From the NCBI RefSeq assembly GCF_021283305.1, contig NZ_JAJSOK010000067.1:1-41431 (forward strand): 41,431 nt of DNA, written 5' to 3'. Shown one piece after another: positions 9,109 to 17,516 of this stretch. Both the position numbers and the translations under genes were made by a program. How positions within the stretch are numbered: the first letter of the stretch is position 1; each line of letters begins with the position of its first letter. A model generated the notes under the pieces. That model saw only the letters and a program-made list of their open reading frames with translations. It was not told the DNA's origin and ran no database searches. The DNA is from Pseudonocardia kujensis (GTDB lineage Bacteria > Actinomycetota > Actinomycetes > Mycobacteriales > Pseudonocardiaceae).

Positions 9109-9512
9109 TCATGCCTGCACCGCCGCCATGAGCTCAATTTCCACGGCCGCCTTCGGATGTGCGGAAGCGCCGACCTGAACCAGCGGGCTGGCCGGATACG
9201 CGTTGCCCCAGAAGGCGTGCCGTGCGGGGTTGATCCGACGGCGGTCCTCGATGTCGGTCAGGTAGACGTTCACCTTCAGGACGCGCTCCGGCCGATTGCT
9301 GTACGCGCCTAGTGCCCGCTTCGGGTTCGCGAGCGCCTGCTCGGCCTGGGTCACGGCGCCGTCTCCGACCATCGCGCCGCCCGCAGTAACCCCAAGGCAC
9401 CCGGACATGTAAGCAACCCGTTGTGGACGACCGCGTAGTGACCCAGCGCCTCACCAAACTCCGGGACTCGGATCTCACGCTTCTCGGGCGACAGCGGCTG
9501 TGTGCTGGGCAC
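9109..9512 (-). pseudogene. RidA/YjgF-family gene with one frameshift
   Basis: The minus strand from GTG 9512 (AAGGAG upstream) reads REIRVPEFGEALGHYAVVHN and GLL. After a one-base loss near 9410 it continues MSGCLGVTAGGAMVGDG, then LKVNVYLTDIEDRRRINPAR and ASPLVQVGASAHPKAAVEIE to the stop at 9109. Restoring a single T (CTTTACATG) would give an intact protein of about 134 residues with the family's YMSG block. The gene is otherwise well preserved, so inactivation is recent or this is a sequencing error. Its start lies inside the 3' end of the alpha/beta hydrolase gene. It differs clearly from the RidA at 5009. Confidence 0.8.
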
Positions 9513-10383
9513 GGCCAACTCCTTCAGGTAATAGTTGGGGCGGAACTGCTGAGAGGAAGGCAATAAGATCTTGGTTGACGACTTCCGCCCGCTCCAGATA
9601 CGGCGCATGCCCTGCTGCCTCAATGGTGATGAATTGGCAGCGGTCGGGGAGCTGAGCATGCACTGCAGGGGCAAGAGAGATCGGAACCAGAACATCGGAG
9701 TCACCCCACATCAGCATCACACGTGCCGGGTCGAGATCGCGCAATTCCGCCCCGACGACGTCGTCATCTATCAGCTCGGCGAAGTAGTCGGCGTAGCGAG
9801 CGAGTGCTGTGCCGGCGCCTCCCGAGTTGTTGATCCGCCATTCCTCGAGCACCCACCTGTCCGTGACCAGACTCTGGTCCTGCACAAGGTTCTCCAGCTT
9901 CCGACGAATGCCCGGACGGGACGTATCGACGACGGCCCGGGCAAGTGCCTCCCTACCAGCGGGTCCAACCGGCACAATGCCCATCGGCCCGACCAGGACG
10001 ATCGAGCGGACACGATTGGGAGCGTCGAGAGCGAGCCTGGCTGCGACGTGGCCGCCTAGAGAGGTCCCGACAACGTGCGCGGAGTCGATCTCCAGACGGT
10101 CCATCAGGTCGAGGACCCACTCCGCCAACGCCGGCACGGTGTGCGGGAGGTCGGGCCCCTTGTCTGCGAACCCGTGGCCAGGGAAGTCCACGGCATAGGC
10201 GTGCAGCCCTGCGCCGGCGAGAGCCTCAAGGTTGGCACGCCACCGGTCGGCGCGGGCACCTAATCCGTGGAGCAGGATGACGTGCTCGGTCCCGGCGCCG
10301 GTTTCGAGGACGCGGGTCGAGGCCGTCGCCGTCGCAAACGGATAACAGACCATGGGGGTTGTCTCGGCCAGGTGGGCGCTCAT
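9475..10383 (-). CDS. Alpha/beta-fold hydrolase, meta-cleavage-product-hydrolase-like
   Basis: A 302-residue alpha/beta hydrolase expected to cleave a C-C or ester/amide bond in the cytosol. The oxyanion HG pair is at 39-40 (LLHGLG), the nucleophile elbow VGTSLGG at 105-111 with Ser108, the acid region in MLMWGDSDVLVP, and the catalytic His in AAGHAPYLE. Layout and length resemble BphD/HsaD-type hydrolases, though other ester hydrolases share it. ATG 10383 lies 12 bases after the amidohydrolase stop, with AGGACGGGA before it. The 3' end overlaps the start of the frameshifted RidA by 38 bases, so these genes are translationally linked. Confidence 0.85.
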   Translation of the reverse strand: MSAHLAETTPMVCYPFATATASTRVLETGAGTEHVILLHGLGARADRWRANLEALAGAGLHAYAVDFPGHGFADKGPDLPHTVPALAEWVLDLMDRLEIDSAHVVGTSLGGHVAARLALDAPNRVRSIVLVGPMGIVPVGPAGREALARAVVDTSRPGIRRKLENLVQDQSLVTDRWVLEEWRINNSGGAGTALARYADYFAELIDDDVVGAELRDLDPARVMLMWGDSDVLVPISLAPAVHAQLPDRCQFITIEAAGHAPYLERAEVVNQDLIAFLSAVPPQLLPEGVGRAQHTAAVAREA

Positions 10384-10394
10384 GTCGTCCCGTC

Positions 10395-11822
10395 CTAGTC
10401 CGGCATGACAGCGGACGACTCGCGTGTCTTCACTGTCGCGACGAGGTCGGCCTGGTCGTCGGCGCTCCACGGCGCTCCGTCACCCGTGGGGACGGGCGAG
10501 TCGATCCCGTAAACCAGGTCGTAGGTCAGGTCCGCCGTCGAGTAGGTGATGGCCCTCTCGTGCGGCCAGTGACGGGACAGGGCCTCTTCGTCGAAGACCA
10601 CCGGCTTGCCGTCCTTGATGACGGTGACGATGTTTCGCTTATCCTGGAGCACTCGGATGTCGGCGAGCGGGTCACCGTCGACGATGATGATGTCGGCGAT
10701 CATGCCGGGCTCAAGCGTGCCGATTTGGCCCTCGAGCCCGAGCATCTTCGCGCCGTTGACCGTGCCTGCTTGGAGAGCCTCCATCGGGGAAAGACCCGCG
10801 TAGGTCATCAGCAACTCGAGTTCTCGGGCGTGCCACTCGCCATACGGGGTGACGGCGAAGCCGCTGTCAGTGCCAAGGGTGAAGATGACACCGGCGTCGT
10901 GAGCGCGATGTAACGTCTCCGCGGTGCACTCGAGGGAGCGAGCCATGCCGTCGCGCAATTCCACTGGTGCGCCGACCAGCTTGCCGTAGTCGGTGATGTT
11001 GGCGAGCAGCAGGAGCGTGGGCACCAGGGGCGTCCGGCTGGCGGCGAGCTTGGCGATCACCTCGTCGGTCATCGCGTTGCCATGCATTATCCAGTCGATG
11101 CCTGCGTCAAGCGCTGCGCCGACCTCCGCCGAGCCTCGCGCATGGATCGTCAGCGACTTGCCGAGTTGATGGGCGAGGTCTGCCACCGCCTTCAGCTCGT
11201 CGTTAGTGAAGGCCTGGTAGTCGCCATACGGGCTGTCGGCCAGCTTGATCAGGTCGACGCCATTCTTGACCTGGTGTCGGACTTCGTTGATCATCGCAGG
11301 CAGCGTGTTGGCGAGGACGCCGATGGAGCCTTCGGGCACGCCGACCGAGTCGGGAAACCAGTCAGTCAAGCCGTTGCTGGTTGTGATGTAGCGGCCCGCG
11401 GCCGTCATCCTCGGGCCCAGCACGAACTCGTCGCGGATCGCGTCGCGGATTCCGACGCCGATGTAGTAGCTGCCGCCGGGCTGGGAGATCCCGGTCACGC
11501 CGGCCCGCAGCACCTTGTGCGCGTGAAACGCTGCCTTAAGGGTGCGAGACTCAGGGCTGGTGTAAAGGTCGATCTCCTCCTCCGACCGCGACTCGCCATA
11601 AGTCATGTGGCAGTGCGCGTCGATGAGACCGGGCATCACCGTGCGCCCCGTGGCGTCGATCCGGGCGAGGGGCTCTCCCCGCGGGACCAAGTGCTCCCCC
11701 ACATCAGTGCCGACCGAGTGGATCCTGTTGCCCTGCACCAGCACGGCAGCCCCGGCCTGTGCCGGCGCTCCGGTCGCGTCGATCACGGTCCCGTTCTCGA
11801 CGAGCAGCCAGTTTCCGGCCAT
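10395..11822 (-). CDS. Amidohydrolase-family metal-dependent hydrolase (imidazolonepropionase-like)
   Basis: A 475-residue amidohydrolase-superfamily enzyme that would hydrolyse a cyclic or linear amide, carbamate or ester. The N-terminal strand domain precedes MPGLIDAHCHMTYG with metal ligands His70 and His72. A candidate carboxylated Lys lies in VDLIKLADSPYGD, further His ligands in LTIHARG and WIMHGNAMTD, and the catalytic Asp in FTLGTDSGF. The C-terminal GTLEPGMIADIIIVDGDPLA is typical. GGAGG stands before ATG 11822. First gene of the operon amidohydrolase, alpha/beta hydrolase, RidA, FAH. A C-terminal extension of about 50 residues (YDLVYGIDSPVPTGDG) is longer than in many relatives. Confidence 0.85.
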   Translation of the reverse strand: MAGNWLLVENGTVIDATGAPAQAGAAVLVQGNRIHSVGTDVGEHLVPRGEPLARIDATGRTVMPGLIDAHCHMTYGESRSEEEIDLYTSPESRTLKAAFHAHKVLRAGVTGISQPGGSYYIGVGIRDAIRDEFVLGPRMTAAGRYITTSNGLTDWFPDSVGVPEGSIGVLANTLPAMINEVRHQVKNGVDLIKLADSPYGDYQAFTNDELKAVADLAHQLGKSLTIHARGSAEVGAALDAGIDWIMHGNAMTDEVIAKLAASRTPLVPTLLLLANITDYGKLVGAPVELRDGMARSLECTAETLHRAHDAGVIFTLGTDSGFAVTPYGEWHARELELLMTYAGLSPMEALQAGTVNGAKMLGLEGQIGTLEPGMIADIIIVDGDPLADIRVLQDKRNIVTVIKDGKPVVFDEEALSRHWPHERAITYSTADLTYDLVYGIDSPVPTGDGAPWSADDQADLVATVKTRESSAVMPD

Positions 11823-11929
11823 CTTGCGTCGCCTCCGTCCTGCGTCACGTCCGAGTCCGAACGTGAGGCAACTGTGGCGAGCGAGCGTGAACCTGGGCGA
11901 AACCGGCTACCGCCGCAGGTTCTAGAGCA

Positions 11930-12390
11930 GCGGCACGGTGCTGGCTGTAGGCCGAACCCCGAGCTCGGCCATCGCCTCCTCGCACTGACGAAAGACGGCA
12001 ACGACTTTGCGGTCAGGGGGCCGTCGCGCCAGGCAGGAGGGCCGGTGATTTCCCACTCCAGCGACGGATTCTGCGTGGCCGCAACGTGCTCGTGCTTGGC
12101 CTTCCTCCGGGCCTCGTAGGCGGTGCGGCCGGGCACGCCCCAGAGTTCGACGAAGGTGGGCGGGTCGGTGTCGAGCAGCACGAAGTCCGGGAAGATGTCG
12201 TTGTGGGAGTCGTACCGCAGCGGCTTGAGCACGGGCCGACCCGCCGCTATCGAATGATCGGCCATCCGTACCTCATAGCTCGAATCGGCGGGCAGGTAGC
12301 CGCGAGTGGTCAGCATCGCCGCGCCGTCGACCGAGGTCAGGTTCCCGGCGTCGGTACGGTCCACGATATGCGCGAGCTGGTCAAAGCACT
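11930..12390 (-). pseudogene. DUF1173-family protein, C-terminal remnant
   Basis: The minus strand encodes KCFDQLAHIVDRTD, RGYLPADSSYEVRMADHSI, FPDFVLLDTDPPTFVELWGV and GRTAYEARRKAKHEHVA. This is the C-terminal end of DUF1173 proteins, large plasmid- and ICE-borne proteins of actinobacteria of unknown function. The N-terminal part is gone, cut at about 12390 where the fused transposase/PucR frame ends. The last residues run into a frameshift. It probably marks former plasmid backbone into which the catabolic operon was brought. Confidence 0.7.
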
Positions 12391-12394
12391 TCGT

Positions 12395-14119
12395 TCATGC
12401 GCGGGGCGCGGCGAGCTGGTGATCGGCGCGGAACTCCATGGGCGGGGGCGGAATGATCTCGGCGATCAGCTTGTCGTAGGCCTCCGAGACCGGCCCGGCA
12501 GGTTCCGCGTGCAGCAACGCGGAGAGCGTGACCGCATCGCCCGCATGATCGAGCACCATCTGAGCCCGGGTGGCGTCCTCCGCGCGGACGAGGACGATCA
12601 ACCGACCCCAGCGCGACTCCCGTCGCCCGACCGCGACCGAAGCCCAGCCTTCAGGGCCGCCACCGTCGAGGGCACCCGTGGTCGGCGTCCTGCGCGACCG
12701 GCTGATCCAGTCCCGCAGGACCTCCTTGGCCGCTCCGCCGGCGTACGCAAGCACGCGGTGCGCGGCGTCCTCCAGCACGACGGGCAGGCCCAGCAGGGCC
12801 GCCGCCTCCGTGACGACCCGCTCAGCGCTGGCCCCCTCGACTGCGAACCCACGGAACGTCTCGGCAACGCGGTCCGCGAACCTCAGCCGGTCGTACTGTG
12901 CCGTCACAATGTGTGCGTGGACAGCCTCGGTGACCTCGACGAACCGGACTGTTCGGCAGAGCTCGACGAGCGGGAACTCCATCGCCCGCGCCGTCTGCAC
13001 CCAGGCGTCGGGCAGGGACCGCAGGTGCTGCCCCAGCTCGCTCACCACCGGGTCTCGGCACTTCGAGTTTACGACGCCACGAATAACACGCGTCTCTTCG
13101 AGACGTTGTGCGACGACCGCCGCAATGGTCGCGGCCGGAGCACCGGTATACGTCCTTGACCCGGAGATGTCGATCGCCGGGCTGCAGTAGTCCTCCCACT
13201 CGCGCAGCTTGTCGTCGAAGGACTTGCTCTCGTCGATGACCACGCCCTCGAGAAGCCGGTAGAACTCCTCGGCGTCGATGCGGTGCGAGCGCTCCACCTT
13301 CCCGTTCAGCCGCGGTGTCCGTGGCTTGATGTAGACGTGCTGCAGGCCCTGGTCGAGGGCGTGCCAGTGGAACGCGGACTGGAACTCCGCGCCGTTGTCG
13401 GTCTGGATGACGTCGACCTTGAACGGCAGCCGGGACAGGACGTGGTCAAGGAAGGCGACCGCGGTCTTCTGGTCCGCACGCGGGTAGACCTTGAGCACGC
13501 GCAGCCGGGTGCAGTCGTCGATCGCGGTGAACTGGTAGAAGCGACGCCGCCGGCGCGCGGTGAGCCCGGTGGTCTCCACGAAGTGCTCCGAGCTCGACTC
13601 CGTTGCGGGCGCTGCAGCCGCGTCCTTCCCCGGCTTCGGGCCGGTCGCGGGGAGGGCTTCGATGAACTTGACGTCGATCTGGACACGGTGCCCAGGCTGA
13701 GCCTTCTCGTAGCGCTTCCAGCGCCGGTCGTGGCGTTGGTAGCGCTGGGAGGCGGGCAGCCGGTTGAGGCCGAGCCGTTTGAGGATGCGCCACACGCCGG
13801 ACACGCTGATCGTGACGTCGTGGTAGCGGGCCAGATACATGACGATCTTCGCCGGGCCGAAGTGGTAGTGCCGGCGCAGGTGCACGATCTTCTCCACGAC
13901 CTCGGCCTCCGTGGCGTTGGGGCTGTGGTGTGGCCGGTGCGAGCGGTCGCGCAGTCCTTCGGGGCCTTCGGCGTCAAACCGGCGCAGCCAGGTGTAGTAG
14001 CACTGGCGGCTGATGCCGTAGTACCGGCAGGTCATCGCGACGTTGCCGGTCACTTCCTCGGCGTGGCGCAGGACCGCAAGGCGACGACGCACCTGACGGT
14101 CCTGGAGGGGAGCACTCAC
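12395..14119 (-). CDS. Fusion of IS481-family transposase with truncated PucR-type regulator
   Basis: One uninterrupted 574-residue frame. Residues 1-311 are an IS481-family transposase: helix-turn-helix (RYYGISRQCYYTWLRRF) near 32-48, then an rve-type core with Asp149 (VQIDVKF), Asp241 (IQTDNGAEF) and Glu276 (GKVERSHR). It breaks off at EWEDYC, about 30 residues before the usual HRPHGAL-type end. Residues from about 313 are PucR/CdaR-like: VVAQRLEETR, VVTEAAALLGLPVVLEDAAH, RVLAYAGGAAKEVLRDWISR, GRLIVLVRAEDATRAQMVLD. The C-terminal PucR helix-turn-helix is missing, and the last 30 residues (EAYDKLIAEIIPPPP onward) look foreign. The IS481 right end is absent, so deletion rather than simple insertion made the junction near 13185. 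Whether a working protein is made is unknown. Confidence 0.8.
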   Translation of the reverse strand: MSAPLQDRQVRRRLAVLRHAEEVTGNVAMTCRYYGISRQCYYTWLRRFDAEGPEGLRDRSHRPHHSPNATEAEVVEKIVHLRRHYHFGPAKIVMYLARYHDVTISVSGVWRILKRLGLNRLPASQRYQRHDRRWKRYEKAQPGHRVQIDVKFIEALPATGPKPGKDAAAAPATESSSEHFVETTGLTARRRRRFYQFTAIDDCTRLRVLKVYPRADQKTAVAFLDHVLSRLPFKVDVIQTDNGAEFQSAFHWHALDQGLQHVYIKPRTPRLNGKVERSHRIDAEEFYRLLEGVVIDESKSFDDKLREWEDYCSPAIDISGSRTYTGAPAATIAAVVAQRLEETRVIRGVVNSKCRDPVVSELGQHLRSLPDAWVQTARAMEFPLVELCRTVRFVEVTEAVHAHIVTAQYDRLRFADRVAETFRGFAVEGASAERVVTEAAALLGLPVVLEDAAHRVLAYAGGAAKEVLRDWISRSRRTPTTGALDGGGPEGWASVAVGRRESRWGRLIVLVRAEDATRAQMVLDHAGDAVTLSALLHAEPAGPVSEAYDKLIAEIIPPPPMEFRADHQLAAPRA

Positions 14120-14172
14120 AGACGAGTCTCCTAATGATCAAGAGACCCAGGTGTCAACCATCCCCGTCAGTT

Positions 14173-14745
14173 TCACAGTTCGAGGGTGCGTTCGAGGTCG
14201 AGGACGCGGTGGTTGGCCTCTTCGTTCAGGCGCAGGCGCAGCAGCTCGGGCTGGTGGGCAAGGGTGACGACGAGGCGGGCCAGGTGGCTCGTGTAGGTGC
14301 GGTCGACGAGGGCGGGCACGGCCGGAGCGCCGACGCGGCGGCGGCCGACGGTGTTCTCCGGCAGCGAGTACAGGATGCGGGCCAGGAGGCCGCGTCCGGC
14401 GAAGCCGGGCATGCGGGCAATGTCGTGAGGACCTCAGGCTGAAGCGCCAGGCCGAGGGTGAGTGCCGGTTTGGCGACGTGCTCCGTGGGGCGGCCCTTTC
14501 GGTCGACGCGCAGCAGGTCGCCGGCATGGCTCTGAGGATGACCCCGAGGGAGGGGACGCCTCCGGGGTAGCGGCCGGCCAGGGTGGAGAAGATCCCGCCC
14601 TCGGCGGACAAGCACCCGCGAGGCGGCCGCCTTGCTCGGCCAAGAGCGAGGCAGCGGCTTCTGTGGTGACGTCGTCGGCGATCAGGTGTGGCAGCGGCGG
14701 GACCACGGTCTCGCCGGCAGCGGTCGCGGCGTCTTCACGGACTTT
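14173..14745 (-). pseudogene. DUF3987 (YfjI-like) protein, C-terminal remnant
   Basis: In order, the minus strand reads VVPPLPHLIADDVTTEAAAS, LLAEQGGRLA, LSAEGGIFSTLAGRYPGGVP, DLLRVDRKGRPTEHVAKPAL, TLGLALQPEVL, then PGFAGRGLLARILYSLPENT and VGRRRVGAPAVPALVDRTY. This is the primase/helicase-like DUF3987 family common on actinobacterial mobile elements. At least three indels break it and both ends are missing. IS481 sequence abuts it at about 14165. Confidence 0.75.
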
Positions 14746-14976
14746 TGATCTTGAGTAGTTGATCTTGTGGGCGCGTGGTCATCGGTGGGCCTTCCGGTGT
14801 TGTGCGCGGTCGTGATGCTCGGCGGCGACGAGCTGGGAGTCGCTCGGCTCGGGCAGCAGACGACGGGCTCTCCATGGCCCGCCGACCCCAAGCGGCCGCC
14901 TCGATCCGGTGGTGCTGCTGGTCGCCAGCTCGTCGGAGCCAGCGTCTCCAGCGCATCCGAAGCCGAGAACAGAGAC
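14746..14976. other. Non-coding spacer downstream of the transfer operon
   Basis: No convincing gene on either strand. It links the DUF3987 remnant with the terminator hairpin of the transfer operon. Confidence 0.4.
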
Positions 14977-15005
14977 GGCCCGGCACCTCAGAGGGGTGCC
15001 GGGCC
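14977..15005 (-). terminator. Hairpin terminator of the transfer operon
   Basis: A perfect 11-base stem, GGCCCGGCACC pairing with GGTGCCGGGCC, closes a 7-base loop. It lies 11 bases past the stop of the last transfer gene. There is no long U-tract, as is common in actinobacteria. Confidence 0.75.
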
Positions 15006-15015
15006 TTGGCCGCTG

Positions 15016-15843
15016 TCAGTCCTGTGCTTCGCGTTGTCGGCGCCAGGCCAGGTCCTGCTCGACGGCTCGGTTGTAGTTGTCCTGCCAGTGTCGGGCGAGC
15101 GCGAGTTGACGCCCGGGCGGCGGGGGCATCCGCCCGTCGGGGCCCGGCGTCGGCGGTGGGGGCGCGGGACGGTGGCCTTCGGGGACCTGGTGGAAGCCCG
15201 GGCCGCAGAGGCTGCGGTCGATCACCGCGCGCAGGCGGTCGACCGCCCCGGGGCGCCAGCGTTGGTGCCACTCCCCCGCCACGCTCGGCGGGGAGGAGCG
15301 TAGGTAGGCCTGGACGTGGGCGCTGCGCAGCCAGGACAGCTCGACCAGGGCGGGACGGTGCAGCGGCCAGCAGTCGGGCAGCTCCTCGCGGGTGATCTCG
15401 TACCAGGGCACGAAGACCTCGGCGATCCACCGCCCGAGGATCGGCCACTGCTCACGCGCCTGCTCCTCGGACAGCGCCGGCCAGTCGACCGGCGAGTTGC
15501 GCTCGCGGCGCAGCTCGGTGAGGACCTCCTCCAGCTGCGCGTCCTGGCGGGCGAGCTCGGCGTTGGTGAACTCGCGCAGCGCGGCGAGGCCGGGGGCCAG
15601 GTCCTCGGAGACGGTCGCGGCGAGCTGCTGGTGCAGCTCGGTGTAGTGATCCACCCGCCCGGGCAGGCCCCGCAGACCCGCGACCGTCTCGGTCAGGTCG
15701 GCAAGACGGCCCCGCATCCGGCGTACCTCGAGCAGCGCGGCGGCCGCGGCGGCGCTCGGGGGCGGGTTGAGCGGGCCGCCGTCAGGGGCGCTGGCGGGGC
15801 CGGTGTGCTCGGGATCCGGTCCGGGCGGAGTGGAGTCGGTCAT
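15016..15843 (-). CDS. DUF4913 domain protein of the transfer operon
   Basis: A 275-residue soluble protein of unknown function. The first 35 residues are Pro/Ala-rich and disordered. A coiled-coil-like stretch (LLEVRRMRGRLADLTETVAG to VLTELRRERN) follows, then the DUF4913 core: WPILGRWIAEVFVPWYEITR, ELPDCWPLHRPALVELSWLR and VAGEWHQRWRPGAVDRL. A Pro-rich linker and a charged tail end it. ATG 15843 overlaps the stop of the coupling ATPase by one base (TGATG), so translation is coupled. DUF4913 proteins regularly sit next to TraG-like ATPases in actinobacterial conjugative elements; a role at the transfer machine is inferred only from this. Confidence 0.8.
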   Translation of the reverse strand: MTDSTPPGPDPEHTGPASAPDGGPLNPPPSAAAAAALLEVRRMRGRLADLTETVAGLRGLPGRVDHYTELHQQLAATVSEDLAPGLAALREFTNAELARQDAQLEEVLTELRRERNSPVDWPALSEEQAREQWPILGRWIAEVFVPWYEITREELPDCWPLHRPALVELSWLRSAHVQAYLRSSPPSVAGEWHQRWRPGAVDRLRAVIDRSLCGPGFHQVPEGHRPAPPPPTPGPDGRMPPPPGRQLALARHWQDNYNRAVEQDLAWRRQREAQD

Positions 15844-17516
15844 CAGGCAGCATCCTCCACTACCCCGGGCACGGCGGTGAACCGCGGTGCTGAGACGCCT
15901 TGTCCGGCGGCCGGTGCTGCGGCCGGTGTGGTGGCGTCGAAGATGCGATCGAGCGGCGTGCGGCGGCCCCGCCAGCCCGGCCGGAACCGGATGATCGCGG
16001 GCTTGCTGCCCAGCCCGAGGACATAAGCGTGCCAGCGGGGCAGCGCGTGGATGCTGTGCCCGCTGATCACCGGCCCCAGGGTGGTGGTGGTGTTCTGCGA
16101 GCGGCTGACGCGGCCGTCGCCGCCGTCGCTGCGGCCGTGACTGGTCTGGGCGATCGTGCGGGTGCCGGCAAGGAACGCGAGGTGCTCGAGGTCGGTGCGC
16201 GACACCACCCCGGGCAGCACGATCTTCGTCGGAAGATTCGCGAAGATCGTCTTGGCGCGGCTGGTGCCCCAGCGGGTCTCCAGCTGCGCGAGGTCCTGGA
16301 CCACCGCCCACACCTCGATACCCCACCCACGGGAGTCCGCGGCCCAGTTGTCCAGCGGGACCGGGGTGATGTTGGCGATCTCGTCGAGGAACAGCCCCAG
16401 CGGCGGGTCGAGGTACCCCGCCGGCCGGGCGGCGGCGACCTGCTTGGCGGTGGCGAAGACCGCCTCGGTGAGCGCGGTCAGCAACGGGGCAAGCCGCTGG
16501 TCGGCATCCCCGGCGATCACGTACAGGCTGCCGTTGCAGCGCAGGAACTCCGCGATATCAAAGCTCTGCCCCGATGCCGGCCGGCAGCAGGCGGCGACGG
16601 TCGGGTTGTCCATAAACGCCACCGCCGGGCCGAGCGCGGCGAAGTACCCGGAGCGAGTGTTCGGGGCGGCCGAGAGGTTCTGCTCCAAAGTGCCCAGCCA
16701 CCCCGCCGGAACGTGCGCGCCGTAGCCGGCCAGGGTGCTGACCGGGGTACGGTCGTCGGGGCGCAAGGCCCAGGCCATGACCTGGCTCATCGACTGGCCG
16801 GCCAACGCGGCACAGAGCAGATAGCAGCGCAAAATCTCAGCAGCCTTGGCCGCCCAGAAGTCGGCATTTTGGGTACCGGTGGCGCCCCCTCCCCCGCGCA
16901 CCAGCGCACGAGCCCGTGCATCGGCCACGGCCGGGTCGGTGCAGCCTGCGAGCGGGTCCCAACGCAGCGTCGAGGCGACCCCGCCGAGCCCGGTCGGGTT
17001 GAACACCTGCACCGGCCCGAGCGGGCCCCGGTCGGCTGCGCTGAGGTCGGCGAGCTCGGTCTTGGTGCTGGTGACATAGGCCGGGCCGGGAAAGCGGCGG
17101 ATCGGGTCGATGAGCAGCGAGCTCTTGCCCGCCCCTTGCGGGCCGACGATCAGCACGCCGCGACGGTGCGGGGTGAACACTCTCCGCCCAAACAGCAGGA
17201 CGGGGCCGGAGACCAACCGGCCCAGACAGGTCCCACCCCGGGCACCGCGGCGGCTTGCCACGGTGCGGTACTCATACAGATCGAGGAACCCGTCAACACC
17301 GATGCGCCGTCGCAGCCGAGCCGTCGGGTGCCGGTGCAGCGCCCAGACGCCCGCCGCCGCGAACGCCACGGTGCCGAGCAGGGCCGCAGCGGTCCAAGGC
17401 TGAACGAGCACCCACCCCGCCAGCCCCAGCAGACCAGCAACAACGGTGTCACGGCGCGACCAGCGCCGCAGAGCCGCGGACGGCACCGTCCCCGGCGACG
17501 TGACCGTACTGGCCAT
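15843..17516 (-). CDS. TraG/VirD4-like conjugative coupling ATPase
   Basis: A 557-residue membrane-anchored ATPase expected to bring the DNA-relaxase complex to the transfer channel. Two hydrophobic segments lie at about 24-58 (TVVAGLLGLAGWVLVQP and AALLGTVAFAAAGVWAL). Walker A GPQGAGKSS is at 125-133, and LGLFLDEIAN (Walker B) at 373-382. A following VVQDLAQLETRWG block is typical of VirD4/TraG proteins, which carry a Gln-rich sensor after Walker B. ATG 17516 overlaps the upstream stop by one base. It is shorter than proteobacterial VirD4 at its C-terminus but usual for actinobacterial plasmids. No relaxase gene is visible in this window. Confidence 0.85.
   Translation of the reverse strand: MASTVTSPGTVPSAALRRWSRRDTVVAGLLGLAGWVLVQPWTAAALLGTVAFAAAGVWALHRHPTARLRRRIGVDGFLDLYEYRTVASRRGARGGTCLGRLVSGPVLLFGRRVFTPHRRGVLIVGPQGAGKSSLLIDPIRRFPGPAYVTSTKTELADLSAADRGPLGPVQVFNPTGLGGVASTLRWDPLAGCTDPAVADARARALVRGGGGATGTQNADFWAAKAAEILRCYLLCAALAGQSMSQVMAWALRPDDRTPVSTLAGYGAHVPAGWLGTLEQNLSAAPNTRSGYFAALGPAVAFMDNPTVAACCRPASGQSFDIAEFLRCNGSLYVIAGDADQRLAPLLTALTEAVFATAKQVAAARPAGYLDPPLGLFLDEIANITPVPLDNWAADSRGWGIEVWAVVQDLAQLETRWGTSRAKTIFANLPTKIVLPGVVSRTDLEHLAFLAGTRTIAQTSHGRSDGGDGRVSRSQNTTTTLGPVISGHSIHALPRWHAYVLGLGSKPAIIRFRPGWRGRRTPLDRIFDATTPAAAPAAGQGVSAPRFTAVPGVVEDAA

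Noticed and set aside
11082..12119. 345-residue plus-strand frame over the amidohydrolase
   Set aside because: Antisense shadow of an enzyme with complete metal-site motifs.
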